Of a DNA stretch of 64,000 nucleotides, positions 1-7,248 are shown one piece after another; position 1 is the first letter of the stretch, and each line of letters opens with the position of its first letter. The stretch lies in assembly GCF_009733595.1 (NCBI RefSeq), contig NZ_WOFH01000021.1:1-64000 (forward strand), given 5' to 3'. A program made the position numbers and the translations under genes. The stretch comes from Actinomadura litoris (lineage in GTDB: Bacteria; Actinomycetota; Actinomycetes; Streptosporangiales; Streptosporangiaceae). Under the pieces are notes generated by a model. It did not search any database and was not told where the DNA came from. It saw only the letters and a program-made list of their open reading frames with translations.

Positions 1-1
1 C

Positions 2-547
2 CCCAAGGGCGGCATGGTCGAACTGCTGGAGTCGGCCGCCGAGAACATGAACGCGCGGGCGGAACAGTTCGCCGGGGTGACGCGCTCGTTCCGGCCCTCG
101 CGTGAGCATCCGTTCCGGGTGGTCGTGGTGGATGAGCTGGCGTTCCTGACGGCCTACTGCCCTGAACGCGACTTGCGCAAGCGCGCCGAATCAGCCATCG
201 CCGTACTCACCTCGCAAGGGCGGTCGGTGGGGTACTGCGTGATCGGTGCACAGCAGGACGCCCGCAAAGAGGTCAACAACCTGCGCAACCTGTTCCCCAC
301 CCGGCTCGCGCTCCGCCTGGACGAGAGCGAACAGGTCGACATGGTCCTCGGCGACGGGTCCCGCGACCGTGGGGCGCTGGCCGACCAGATCTCCGCCGTC
401 CCCGAGATCGGCGCCGGGGTGGGGTTCGTCCGGTTGGAGACCGTCCCGGATCCGGTGCGGGTGCGGGCGGCCTACGTCTCCGACACCGACATCCGCCACA
501 TGGTCACCCTCGGCGCCCCCGACCTAGAGGCGGGTGAGGCGGCATGA
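2..547 (+). CDS. TraB/FtsK-like conjugal DNA translocase, C-terminal part (cut by window start)
   Basis: Only the last ~181 codons are in the window; the frame is open to the left edge, so this is the tail of a larger protein. The visible part looks like the end of the FtsK/SpoIIIE-type motor used by actinomycete integrative elements to move double-stranded DNA between hyphae. The stretch VVVVDELAFLTAY is a good Walker B strand with its DE pair. It is followed by a RecA-fold segment (LTSQGRSVGYCVIGAQQDA, then NLRNLFPTRLALRL) in which the GAQ(Q)DA motif resembles the FtsK sensor loop. The stop codon overlaps the next gene by 4 bp, and downstream come a RepSA-like initiator, excisionase and integrase, the usual order in pSAM2-type elements. 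The assignment to TraB rather than a generic FtsK-like protein rests on that context. Confidence 0.8.
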   Translation, partial: PKGGMVELLESAAENMNARAEQFAGVTRSFRPSREHPFRVVVVDELAFLTAYCPERDLRKRAESAIAVLTSQGRSVGYCVIGAQQDARKEVNNLRNLFPTRLALRLDESEQVDMVLGDGSRDRGALADQISAVPEIGAGVGFVRLETVPDPVRVRAAYVSDTDIRHMVTLGAPDLEAGEAA

Positions 548-2241
548 CGCAGCTTTCCCTTGATGGCTCGCACCCTCCCGCGGCGGAGGAGACCACTCCT
601 GAGGCGGTGGTCAAGACGCTGCCGCCGCTGGCGCGGGAGGTCCTCCAAGCGGTCGCCATCGACCACGGCGTGTGCATCCGCCCCGTCCCCATGCGCCGCA
701 CCGACCTGCACACCGGTGAGTCTGTAGTGGTGTACGTCCCGTGCAACCACACGCTTGCCTCGGTGTGTCCGACCTGCGCCGAGCGCAAGCGCAAGCTCCG
801 GGCCGTCCAGTGCAGCCAGGGTTGGCACCTCGCTACCGAACCCGTCATCACCCGGGCCGATCCAGACGAGCAACAGCGGTCGCTGCTGGAACTGCGGGCA
901 CGGGCCCAGAGCGAACGCGATCAGGCGGCCGAGACCGGTACCGCCCACGGCGAAGACGTCGACTTCTGGGATGGCCTGCTGCGCGAACTCGATGTCGAGA
1001 TCGAACGCGCGGGGGTGCGCGGCACCCTCAAGACCGGGGATGAGACCAGGGGCCGGCGGACTCGTTCGACTCGGCGACGTCAGGACGCGCCCGACCTGCC
1101 CCGGCGGCCCGTCGACTCCCGCACCGTGGGCAAGGTGTTCCGGGGGCGGGATGGCAAGACCTTCCGGCCCTCTATCTTCCTGACCCTGACCCTGGACTCC
1201 TACGGCCGCGTCCGCTCCGACGACGGAACCCCCGTCGACCCCACCACCTACGACTACACGCGGGCCGCGCGGGATGCGCTGCACTTCTCCAAGCTGGTCG
1301 ACCGGTTCGTGCAGAACCTGCGGCGGTTCGTCGGCTACGACGTCCAGTACTTCGCCACCGTCGAACCGCAGCGCCGTCTGGCCCCCCACCTGCACATGGC
1401 GATCCGCGGAACCATCTCGCGCGCTGAGCTGCGTCAGGTGGTGGCGGCGACCTACCACCAGGTGTGGTGGCCGCCGATCGACCAGGTGAAGTACGACGGG
1501 GAGCATCTCCCGGTCTGGGACGACGCTGCGAGCCCGGACGGTGGCGGTTACGTCGATAAACGCACGGGGGAACCGCTTCCGACCTGGGATGACGCGCTTG
1601 ACGCCCTCGGCTTGGACGACGAGGCCGAACCCCTGCACGTGGTGCGCTTCGGCCGCCAGATCGACGCCCAAGGCGTCATGGCCGACTCCCCCGAGTCCCG
1701 GCGGCTGATCGGCTACCTGACCAAATACCTCGTCAAGGGCGTCGCCGAATGCCACGAAGCGGAGACCTCGGCGCAGCGTGAACACGTCGACTGGATGGCC
1801 GAGACCCTCCGCTACGAGCCGTGCTCCCCTACCTGCGCGAACTGGCTGCGCTACGGCGTCCAGCCCAAGAACCCCCGGCGGGGGATGACTCCCGGGTTCT
1901 GCAAAGGCAAAGCCCACCGCCGCGAACACCTGGGCTACGGCGGACGACGCGTGCTGGTCTCCCGCCGCTGGTCCGGCAAAACCCTGGCCGACCACAAAGC
2001 CGACCGCAAGGCATGGGTCCTGGCACGTCTGGCCGAGGCCGGGATATCGGTGCTCAACCCGGCCGACCCGACCGCCGTCCACGTGTGGGAGCGCGCCGGG
2101 CCTGGCGACCCGGACGTGAAGTCCCTGGAACGACGGCTCATGCACCTGATCAACGAGCGGGTCACGCGCCGGGCGCAACTCGACGCAGCGACCCAACCCA
2201 CCACGACCCCAGAACTCTCGGCAACAGCGGAGGCAGCGTGA
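544..2241 (+). CDS. repSA: Replication initiator, RepSA-like (HUH endonuclease)
   Basis: A 565-residue initiator for rolling-circle replication of the excised element. An early cysteine cluster (about residues 61-78, PCNHTLASVCPTCAERKRK) looks like a zinc-binding module. The HUH metal-binding motif is PHLHMAIRG, with H282 and H284. The likely nucleophile motif is YLTKYLVKG, with Y391 and Y395. These features and the length fit the RepSA family of pSAM2-type elements. It starts ATG inside the traB-like stop (4-bp overlap) and its own stop overlaps the excisionase GTG, so the genes are translationally coupled. The initiator nicks the element's double-strand origin; no origin could be picked out here. 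Family assignment is firm; which tyrosine is catalytic is inferred from the motif. Confidence 0.9.
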   Translation: MTQLSLDGSHPPAAEETTPEAVVKTLPPLAREVLQAVAIDHGVCIRPVPMRRTDLHTGESVVVYVPCNHTLASVCPTCAERKRKLRAVQCSQGWHLATEPVITRADPDEQQRSLLELRARAQSERDQAAETGTAHGEDVDFWDGLLRELDVEIERAGVRGTLKTGDETRGRRTRSTRRRQDAPDLPRRPVDSRTVGKVFRGRDGKTFRPSIFLTLTLDSYGRVRSDDGTPVDPTTYDYTRAARDALHFSKLVDRFVQNLRRFVGYDVQYFATVEPQRRLAPHLHMAIRGTISRAELRQVVAATYHQVWWPPIDQVKYDGEHLPVWDDAASPDGGGYVDKRTGEPLPTWDDALDALGLDDEAEPLHVVRFGRQIDAQGVMADSPESRRLIGYLTKYLVKGVAECHEAETSAQREHVDWMAETLRYEPCSPTCANWLRYGVQPKNPRRGMTPGFCKGKAHRREHLGYGGRRVLVSRRWSGKTLADHKADRKAWVLARLAEAGISVLNPADPTAVHVWERAGPGDPDVKSLERRLMHLINERVTRRAQLDAATQPTTTPELSATAEAA

Positions 2242-2432
2242 GTACGCGGCGCGATGAACTCCTCACCGTTCCCCAGGTCCTCGAAGAACTCGGGGGTGTG
2301 TCTGAACGGACCTTCTACCGCTGGCGCGAGGTTGGAAAGGCGCCCGAAGCGCTTCGGCTCCCGAACAACGAACTGCGTGTCTGGCGTAGTGAGTTGATGC
2401 GCTGGCTCGGCACCCTCCAGGAGGCAGCGTGA
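2238..2432 (+). CDS. xis: Excisionase / MerR-type helix-turn-helix protein
   Basis: A 64-residue protein starting at a GTG that overlaps the rep stop (GTGA) and ending in another GTGA overlap with the integrase. The sequence TVPQVLEELGGVSERTFYRW is a typical winged-helix DNA-reading helix pair, followed by a wing-like LRLPNNELRVWRSELMRWL segment. Small proteins of this form directly before a tyrosine integrase act as recombination directionality factors: they bind the attachment site and switch the integrase from integration to excision. Size, fold signature and position all agree. A purely regulatory role cannot be excluded from the sequence. Confidence 0.85.
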   Translation: MSTRRDELLTVPQVLEELGGVSERTFYRWREVGKAPEALRLPNNELRVWRSELMRWLGTLQEAA

Positions 2433-3829
2433 GAACGTCATACAAGGTTTCTTTCTGGGAGATCCGTCCGAACGTAGGCGGACCAAGGTCGCGCAATGCA
2501 GGCAAGGTCATCTCTTACACGGTCCGATGGTTGGTCGCCGGGCGTGAGAAGTCGCAGACCTTCAAGAAGTCGACACCGGCTAAGAACTTCCTATCGGACC
2601 TGCGGCAGGCGGCGAAGAACGGCGAAGAGTTTGATATCGACTCGGGGTTGCCCCTGTCCAAGCTTCCCCCAAAGACGGAGGAGAAGCCCGCGCGTACGTG
2701 GCTGGAGTTCAGCCGGTCCTACATCGATATGAAGTGGCCGGATGCTGCCCCCAACAGTCGGGATGGTCTCACTGAGACGATTGCGACCGTTTCGCCTGCA
2801 CTCGTGCACGAGGACGCCTCGGGCGCACCTGATCCGGAACTCCTCCGGCGGGCGCTGCGGGCGTACTACCTGGCTCCGCAGGATCGGGAAGAGCCTCGGC
2901 CGGTCGGGGTCGCTGAGGCGCTCGCCTGGCTGGAAAAGGCATCTCTGCCGATGCCTGACGTTGCTAAGCCCACCAACGTCCGGGCAGCGCTCAACGCGCT
3001 TTCTCGACTCCTGAACGGCAAGCCTGCGGCGGCCTCCACGGTCGCACGGAAACGGGCGGTCCTACATAACGCCTTCGAGTACGCAGTCGAACTAGAGGAA
3101 CTCGACCACAACCCGATCGACAAGGTCAAGTGGACTCCGCCGAAGCTCGCTGAAGAGGTGGACTGGCGCGTAGTAATCGGGCCCCGGCTCATGCGGGAAT
3201 GCCTGACAGCGGTTACCTATGTCGGCAAGCGGGGCCGTGGGCGACGCTTGCGTGCGCTGTATGCCTGCATGTACTACGGGGCGCTTCGCCCGGCTGAGGC
3301 TGTGGCACTCCACATAGAGGACTGCCACCTTCCGGCAACTGGCTGGGGCCGTCTCGTCCTCTGCCGTTCCCTTCCGGAATCGGGGTCGCGCTGGACCGAC
3401 AGCGGGTCGACTCACGAGCAGCGTGGCCTGAAGCTCCGGCCGCTGGCCGAGGTCCGGACCGTGCCGATCCCTCCGGTGCTGGTGCAGATCCTCCGGGACC
3501 ACATCGCTGAGTTCGGGACGGCCGAGGATGGGCGGATCTTCCAGACCGAGCGCGGCGGCATCGTCGGCTCGACGGCGTACGGGGACGTGTGGGCCGCGAC
3601 TCGCCTCCTGGCCCTCACCCCCGCCCAGGTCGCCTCTCCCCTCGCTCGGCGGCCGTACGACCTGCGTCACGCGGGGGTATCGTTGTGGCTCAACTCCGGG
3701 GTTCCGGCAACCGAGGTCGCCGAACGCGCGGGGCACAGCGTCAAGGTCCTCTTGCAGGTCTACGCCAAGTGCATCCTTGGCCAGCACGACCGGGCGAATC
3801 AGCGGATCGACGAGGCGCTCGATGACTAG
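2429..3829 (+). CDS. int: Tyrosine site-specific integrase
   Basis: A 466-residue tyrosine recombinase that integrates and excises the element. The catalytic domain is complete: the first arginine is R287 in YYGALRPAEAVAL, the second is R413 with H414 in YDLRHAG (the usual first His is Tyr here, a common variant), then H436 in ERAGHSVKVL and the nucleophile Y445 in LQVYAK. The N-terminal ~100 residues are basic and probably bind arm sites; residues ~150-240 form the core-binding domain. It starts GTG in a GTGA overlap with xis. The gene ends 211 bp from the 3' end of tRNA-Tyr, the normal place of the int-proximal attachment junction. Nothing suggests it is inactive. Confidence 0.95.
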   Translation: MRTSYKVSFWEIRPNVGGPRSRNAGKVISYTVRWLVAGREKSQTFKKSTPAKNFLSDLRQAAKNGEEFDIDSGLPLSKLPPKTEEKPARTWLEFSRSYIDMKWPDAAPNSRDGLTETIATVSPALVHEDASGAPDPELLRRALRAYYLAPQDREEPRPVGVAEALAWLEKASLPMPDVAKPTNVRAALNALSRLLNGKPAAASTVARKRAVLHNAFEYAVELEELDHNPIDKVKWTPPKLAEEVDWRVVIGPRLMRECLTAVTYVGKRGRGRRLRALYACMYYGALRPAEAVALHIEDCHLPATGWGRLVLCRSLPESGSRWTDSGSTHEQRGLKLRPLAEVRTVPIPPVLVQILRDHIAEFGTAEDGRIFQTERGGIVGSTAYGDVWAATRLLALTPAQVASPLARRPYDLRHAGVSLWLNSGVPATEVAERAGHSVKVLLQVYAKCILGQHDRANQRIDEALDD

Positions 3830-3993
3830 CCCGGCCTACGCTGTGGGGGCTCCGGTTTACGCCGGGGCCCTTCGCCGTTCCTGGCGCGACCTGCGGGAAC
3901 ACGCCCGGAGTCATTCCGCGTATATTCCGGGACCAGTGACATCCGGTGGCGCCTGGTGGCATCTGGCTGCGTGTGGGGGATCTTGCAGACGCG

Positions 3994-4030
3994 AACAGCC
4001 TCCGACCGTTTGCGCTGGTCAGAGGCTGTT
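3994..4030. terminator. Hairpin between integrase and tRNA-Tyr
   Basis: Fourteen base pairs (3994-4007 with 4017-4030) with one G-U pair and a 9-nt loop. It lies just beyond the 3' end of the leftward tRNA-Tyr and 164 bp beyond the rightward integrase, so it could terminate either transcript. It has no U-tract, which is usual for actinomycete terminators. It sits on the element side of the attachment junction, so the tRNA may use an element-borne terminator. Confidence 0.6.
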
Positions 4031-4040
4031 TCCGCTGCTG

Positions 4041-4092
4041 TGGCGGGTGCAGGGTTCGAACCTGCGTAGGCTAAGCCGACGGATTTACAGTC
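4041..4092. other. Predicted attachment site (att core) in the tRNA-Tyr 3' half
   Basis: Actinomycete integrative elements of this type usually recombine at an identity block running from the anticodon loop to the 3' end of a tRNA gene. The integrase lies next to this 3' end, so the int-proximal junction should fall here. The matching copy at the far end of the element is outside the window, so the block's exact borders cannot be seen. Confidence 0.45.
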
Positions 4093-4122
4093 CGCTCCCA
4101 TTGGCCACTCGGGCAACCCGCC
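4041..4122 (-). tRNA. tRNA-Tyr (GTA anticodon)
   Basis: Read on the minus strand this is an 82-nt class II tRNA. The acceptor stem GGCGGGT pairs with ACCCGCC, followed by discriminator A at 4041. The anticodon arm has loop CTGTAAA, giving anticodon GTA. There is a long variable arm, and a T arm of GCAGG / TTCGAAC / CCTGC. CCA is not encoded. The gene appears complete and functional. Its 3' end faces the integrase gene, the orientation expected when an element has integrated into the tRNA 3' half and restored it. Confidence 0.95.
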
Positions 4123-4275
4123 TGGGCGTCGCTCTCGCGACGGCACTGGAAAGGATAGCGGACGGGCGGAGCGGTCGTGACATCGGAGCGGACGGGGCGG
4201 CCGGGTGCTCGGGGGCGGGTTCGTCGCTACGATCCCTGGATCGGGAAGCTGCTGCTGAGGGGATGTGCGTGTGCT

Positions 4276-4764
4276 ATGGCCGACTCATCGTTCGACATCG
4301 TGTCCAAGCTTGATCGGCAGGAGGTCGACAACGCGTTGAACCAGGCCGCGAAGGAGGTGGCCAACCGGTTCGACTTCCGGAACGTGGACGCGGGGATCAA
4401 GTGGTCGGGGGAGACCATCGAGGTCCAGGCGAACACCGAGGAGCGGGCCAACGCCGTCCTGGACGTGCTGAAGGACAAGCTCGTCAAGCGCGGGATCTCG
4501 CTGAAGGCGATCGATCCCGGCGAGCCGAAGCTGTCGGGGAAGGTGTACAAGCTGGGGATCGGCCTCAAGGAGGGCATCGCCCAGGAGGACGCCAAGAAGA
4601 TCGGCAAGATCATCCGGGACGAGGGGCCCAAGGGGATCAAGGCCCAGATCCAGGGGGACGAGCTGCGGGTCAGCTCCAAGAAGAAGGACGACCTCCAGGA
4701 CGTCATCGCCCTCCTCAAGGGCAAGGACCTGGACGTCGCGCTCCAGTTCGTCAACTACCGGTAG
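4276..4764 (+). CDS. yajQ: YajQ family (DUF520) nucleotide-binding protein
   Basis: A 162-residue protein beginning MADSSFDIVSKLDRQEVDNA, the hallmark N-terminus of YajQ. The two-domain pattern follows the family: FDFRN near residue 36, an alternating beta-alpha central part with DPGEPKLSGKVYKLGIGL, and the closing DLDVALQFVNYR. Family members bind nucleic acid or cyclic di-GMP, and their cellular role in actinomycetes is unsettled. The ATG at 4276 is preferred over an upstream in-frame start because it matches the family N-terminus and a GAGGGGATG stretch lies upstream. It is monocistronic, with a very strong terminator 75 bp downstream. Confidence 0.95.
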   Translation: MADSSFDIVSKLDRQEVDNALNQAAKEVANRFDFRNVDAGIKWSGETIEVQANTEERANAVLDVLKDKLVKRGISLKAIDPGEPKLSGKVYKLGIGLKEGIAQEDAKKIGKIIRDEGPKGIKAQIQGDELRVSSKKKDDLQDVIALLKGKDLDVALQFVNYR

Positions 4765-4838
4765 GTGCTGCTCAACGGCCTCTGCCGACCCGCGGCTCCT
4801 TGGCGGTGAGGCTGGGCCACCTGGTTGTGCTCGGCGTC

Positions 4839-4870
4839 GCGCCCCGTCCGCCCATGGGTGGACGGGGCGC
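4839..4870 (+). terminator. Strong hairpin after yajQ
   Basis: An almost perfect 32-bp dyad: the 11-bp arm GCGCCCCGTCC at 4839-4849 pairs with GGACGGGGCGC at 4860-4870, and the interior also pairs through G-U. There is no U-tract. It is positioned to end the yajQ transcript. Confidence 0.75.
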
Positions 4871-5135
4871 CGTGCTTGGTCGGCGCGCGCCCCGGCCGCC
4901 TGGTGCGTTCACCGGTCACGGAAGCCGCTGCGCCTCACTGCCGACTGGATCGGTTGATCTCCAGTTCGGGGTGCGGAACTTGGGTCGTACTGCTCGGAGT
5001 GGGGGTCGCACGCCGGGCCGGCGCTCCGGCCGGTGTCGGGTCAGGCTCGGGTGGCTTCGCCGGACGACTCGTTGGTCATTGCCACGGTCTCCGCACAGAC
5101 CACGTGTTCTGTCCCGGGGGAGGCGGCTGGGCACG

Positions 5136-5185
5136 AAAAAGCGAGCGCGCCGACTTCTTCCCCCGCAGAAGTGGCCGGCGCGCTC
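5136..5185 (-). terminator. Intrinsic terminator of the XRE gene
   Basis: Read on the minus strand, a 10-bp GC stem (5176-5185 with 5143-5152) is extended by six further pairs (AGAAGT at 5167-5172 with ACTTCT at 5153-5158). It is followed two bases later by five T's (the A's at 5136-5140). This is a classic Rho-independent terminator, unusual for such a GC-rich genome, 42 bp downstream of the XRE stop codon. Confidence 0.85.
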
Positions 5186-5226
5186 GTAACTGGTATGACG
5201 CGGGGGTTCGCGAAATGGTTCGGCTC

Positions 5227-5499
5227 TCAGCCCGCCAATTCGGAGGCGGGGTCGTCGAAGGGGGCCAGGGTGCGGGCCAGGGCCGTGAGGTCCAGGTCGA
5301 GGACGTCCGCCAGGGACGCGACGGTGAAGAAGGCGGGGACGGCGATGGCGCCGCGTTCGATCTTGCGGAGGGTGTCGAGGGAGATGCCGGCGGAGCGGGC
5401 GACGTCGGCGGCGCTGCGGGGGCCTCGGGCGGCGCGGAGGATCTGGCCCAGGGCGCGGCCCCGGTCGCGTTGCTCCTCGGTGAGCGGTGTTCGGACCAT
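5227..5499 (-). CDS. XRE/Cro-type helix-turn-helix regulator
   Basis: A 90-residue single-domain repressor. The lambda-Cro-like fold spans about residues 17-72: helices 2 and 3 lie in RSAADVARSAGISLDTLRKI and ERGAIAVPAFFTVASLADVL completes the bundle. It is divergent from the methionine aminopeptidase gene, and the two start codons are only 35 bp apart. On its own strand TACAAT (5511-5506) lies 6 nt upstream of the ATG, so the transcript is probably leaderless. A 12-bp palindrome between the two genes is a natural operator, so it probably represses itself and the aminopeptidase. Ligand or inducing signal cannot be read from the sequence. Confidence 0.85.
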   Translation of the reverse strand: MVRTPLTEEQRDRGRALGQILRAARGPRSAADVARSAGISLDTLRKIERGAIAVPAFFTVASLADVLDLDLTALARTLAPFDDPASELAG

Positions 5500-5505
5500 G
5501 CGAGC

Positions 5506-5527
5506 ATTGTAATACTGGTATTAAAAT
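5506..5527. promoter_or_regulatory. Overlapping divergent promoters with shared palindromic operator
   Basis: Minus-strand -10 TACAAT (5511-5506) and plus-strand -10 TAAAAT (5522-5527) flank the dyad AATACTGGTATT (5511-5522), and the dyad shares its edge bases with both. Each -10 is 6-7 nt from its start codon, so both transcripts look leaderless. A dimer bound to the dyad would cover both promoters at once. There is no clear -35 on either side. Confidence 0.7.
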
Positions 5528-5534
5528 ATTCTGC

Positions 5535-6302
5535 ATGGTGACCTATCGAAGCCCACGGGAGTGGGAGCTCATGCGGGAGGCGGGACGGGTCGTGGCCCGG
5601 ATCCTCGCCGAGGGACGGGAAGCGGCGGTGCCCGGTGTCGTCACGGCCGAGTTGGACGCGTTGGCCGGGCGGATCCTCAAGGAGTGCGGGGCGACGTCGC
5701 CGTTCCTGCACTACAAACCGGTTTGGGCCCCGTTTCCGTACCCGGCGAACATCTGCGTCTCGGTGAACGAGGTGGTGGTGCACGGCATCCCGGGCCGGCG
5801 GGTGCTGGAGGACGGGGATCTCGTGACGATCGACGCCGGGGCGAAGCTCGGGGGCTACTGCGGGGACGCGGCGGTGTCGTTCGTGGTGGGGACGCAGGAC
5901 GCGGCGTCCACGAGGTTGGTCGAGACCACGCGGCGGGCGTTGGAGAACGCTGTCGCGGCGGCCGTTCCGGGGAACCGGATGGGCGATGTCGCATCCGCGG
6001 TGGAGCGGACGGCGCGGGACGCCGGTTACGGGATCGCCGACGGGTCCGGGGGGCATGGGATCGGGACGGAGATGCACGAGGATCCGCCGGTGCCCAACAC
6101 GGGGCGGGCCGGGCGCGGGATGCCGCTCAGGGAGGGGCTGACGATCGCGATCGAGCCGCTCGTCACCGAGAGCGGGCGGGACGAGACGTGGCAGATGCCG
6201 GACGGGTGGGCGGTCGCCACCGTCGACGGGAGCCGGGCCGTGCACTTCGAGCACACGGTGGCGGTCACCGGGGATGGGCCGGTGGTCCTGACGGCGCCCT
6301 AG
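5535..6302 (+). CDS. map: Methionine aminopeptidase, type I
   Basis: A 255-residue cytosolic metallopeptidase that removes N-terminal methionine. All catalytic residues of the family are visible in order: His in NEVVVHGIPG, metal ligands Asp in VTIDAG and Asp in GYCGDAAV, His in GGHGIGTEMHEDP, Glu in IAIEPLVT and Glu in HFEHTVAV. It begins MVTYRSPREWELMREAGRVV, as type I enzymes do. The ATG at 5535 has no Shine-Dalgarno, but TAAAAT sits 7 nt upstream, which fits a leaderless message. It is not beside secY/adk, where the housekeeping map normally lies, so this is probably an extra copy under control of the divergent XRE protein. Its stop overlaps the convergent htpX by 4 bp. Confidence 0.93.
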   Translation: MVTYRSPREWELMREAGRVVARILAEGREAAVPGVVTAELDALAGRILKECGATSPFLHYKPVWAPFPYPANICVSVNEVVVHGIPGRRVLEDGDLVTIDAGAKLGGYCGDAAVSFVVGTQDAASTRLVETTRRALENAVAAAVPGNRMGDVASAVERTARDAGYGIADGSGGHGIGTEMHEDPPVPNTGRAGRGMPLREGLTIAIEPLVTESGRDETWQMPDGWAVATVDGSRAVHFEHTVAVTGDGPVVLTAP

Positions 6303-7156
6303 CGGGGGCCGCCCGCCATGCGTTCCAGGCGGGCTATGCGGTCGGCCGTCGGGGGGTGGGTGGAGAACAGCCTGCCGATCCCGGCGCCGGAGAACGGGTT
6401 GGCGATCATCAGGGCGCTGGTGGTCGCCAGCTCGGGGTCCTGGGGCAGCGGCATCGCACGGGTGCCGGCGTCGATCTTGCGGAGGGCCGAGGCGAGGGCG
6501 AGGGGGTCGCCGGTGAGGCGGGCGCCGGCGGCGTCGGCGGCGAACTCGCGGGTGCGGCTGATGGCCATCTGGACGACGGCGGCGGCGACCGGGCCGAGCA
6601 CGAGCATCATGAGGGCGCCGAGGACGCCGGGCCCGTCGTCGTCGTCCGAACGGCCGATCGGCAGGAAGATCGCCAGGTGCGACAGGTAGGTGATCACGGT
6701 GGCGATCGCGGCGGCGACGGAGGAGATGAGGATGTCGCGGTTGTAGACGTGGGACAGCTCGTGGCCGAGGACGGCGCGCAGCTCCCGCTCGTCGAGCATC
6801 TGGAGGATGCCGCGGGTGCAGCAGACGGCGGCGTTGCGGGGGTTGCGTCCGGTGGCGAAGGCGTTGGGCTGGCGCGTCTCGGAGACGTACAGGCGCGGCA
6901 TGGGCTGGCGGGCCGAGGTCGACAGCTCGCGGACGAGCCGGTACAGCACGGGCGCCTCGACCTCGCCGACCGGGTGGGCGCGCATCGAGCGCAGCGCGAT
7001 GCGGTCGCTGAACAGGAAGGCGACGCCGTTGGTGCCGAGCGCGATCACCAGCGCGATGGTCAGCCCGGCGCCGCCGCCGAACACCCATCCGGCGACGAGC
7101 ATCAATGCCGACAGCGCCGCGATCAGCGCCGCGGTCCGGACGCCGTTGAACTGCAC
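6299..7156 (-). CDS. htpX: HtpX-like M48 membrane zinc protease
   Basis: A 285-residue membrane metalloprotease. Two N-terminal membrane helices (about residues 8-28 and 32-50) precede the zinc motif HELSH in AVLGHELSHVYNRD. Another hydrophobic pair follows (AAAIATVITYLSHLAIF and LGALMMLVLGPVAAAVV), and the third zinc ligand is the Glu in SRTREFAADAAG. The C-terminal FSTHPPTADRIARLERM is typical of the family. HtpX degrades misfolded membrane proteins, with its active site on the cytosolic face. The start is GTG, with a GGAGG ten bases upstream. It follows nuoN of the second nuo set after 92 bp on the same strand and could be read from that operon, where a membrane quality-control role would make sense. 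Confidence 0.92.
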   Translation of the reverse strand: MQFNGVRTAALIAALSALMLVAGWVFGGGAGLTIALVIALGTNGVAFLFSDRIALRSMRAHPVGEVEAPVLYRLVRELSTSARQPMPRLYVSETRQPNAFATGRNPRNAAVCCTRGILQMLDERELRAVLGHELSHVYNRDILISSVAAAIATVITYLSHLAIFLPIGRSDDDDGPGVLGALMMLVLGPVAAAVVQMAISRTREFAADAAGARLTGDPLALASALRKIDAGTRAMPLPQDPELATTSALMIANPFSGAGIGRLFSTHPPTADRIARLERMAGGPR

Positions 7157-7248
7157 TTTCGCTGCGCCTCCCCGTTCGTACCGGCCATGAACATCAACGG
7201 TTTGACCTGCTCAAACGTTCCCGGGGCCGGGAGGGGCGGCGGCCCTGG

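Larger units (their letters stand above)
4765..5226. other. Intergenic region between yajQ and the XRE gene
   Basis: This 462-bp gap holds two convergent terminators, described separately at 4839-4870 and 5136-5185. Between them (4871-5135) I see no credible gene: open frames there lack a ribosome binding site and resemble no family. Confidence 0.6.

Noticed and set aside
472..2196. A long open frame on the minus strand across the rep gene
   Set aside because: It mirrors the codon structure of the real rightward gene, has no family features and no ribosome site; such shadows are common at this GC content.
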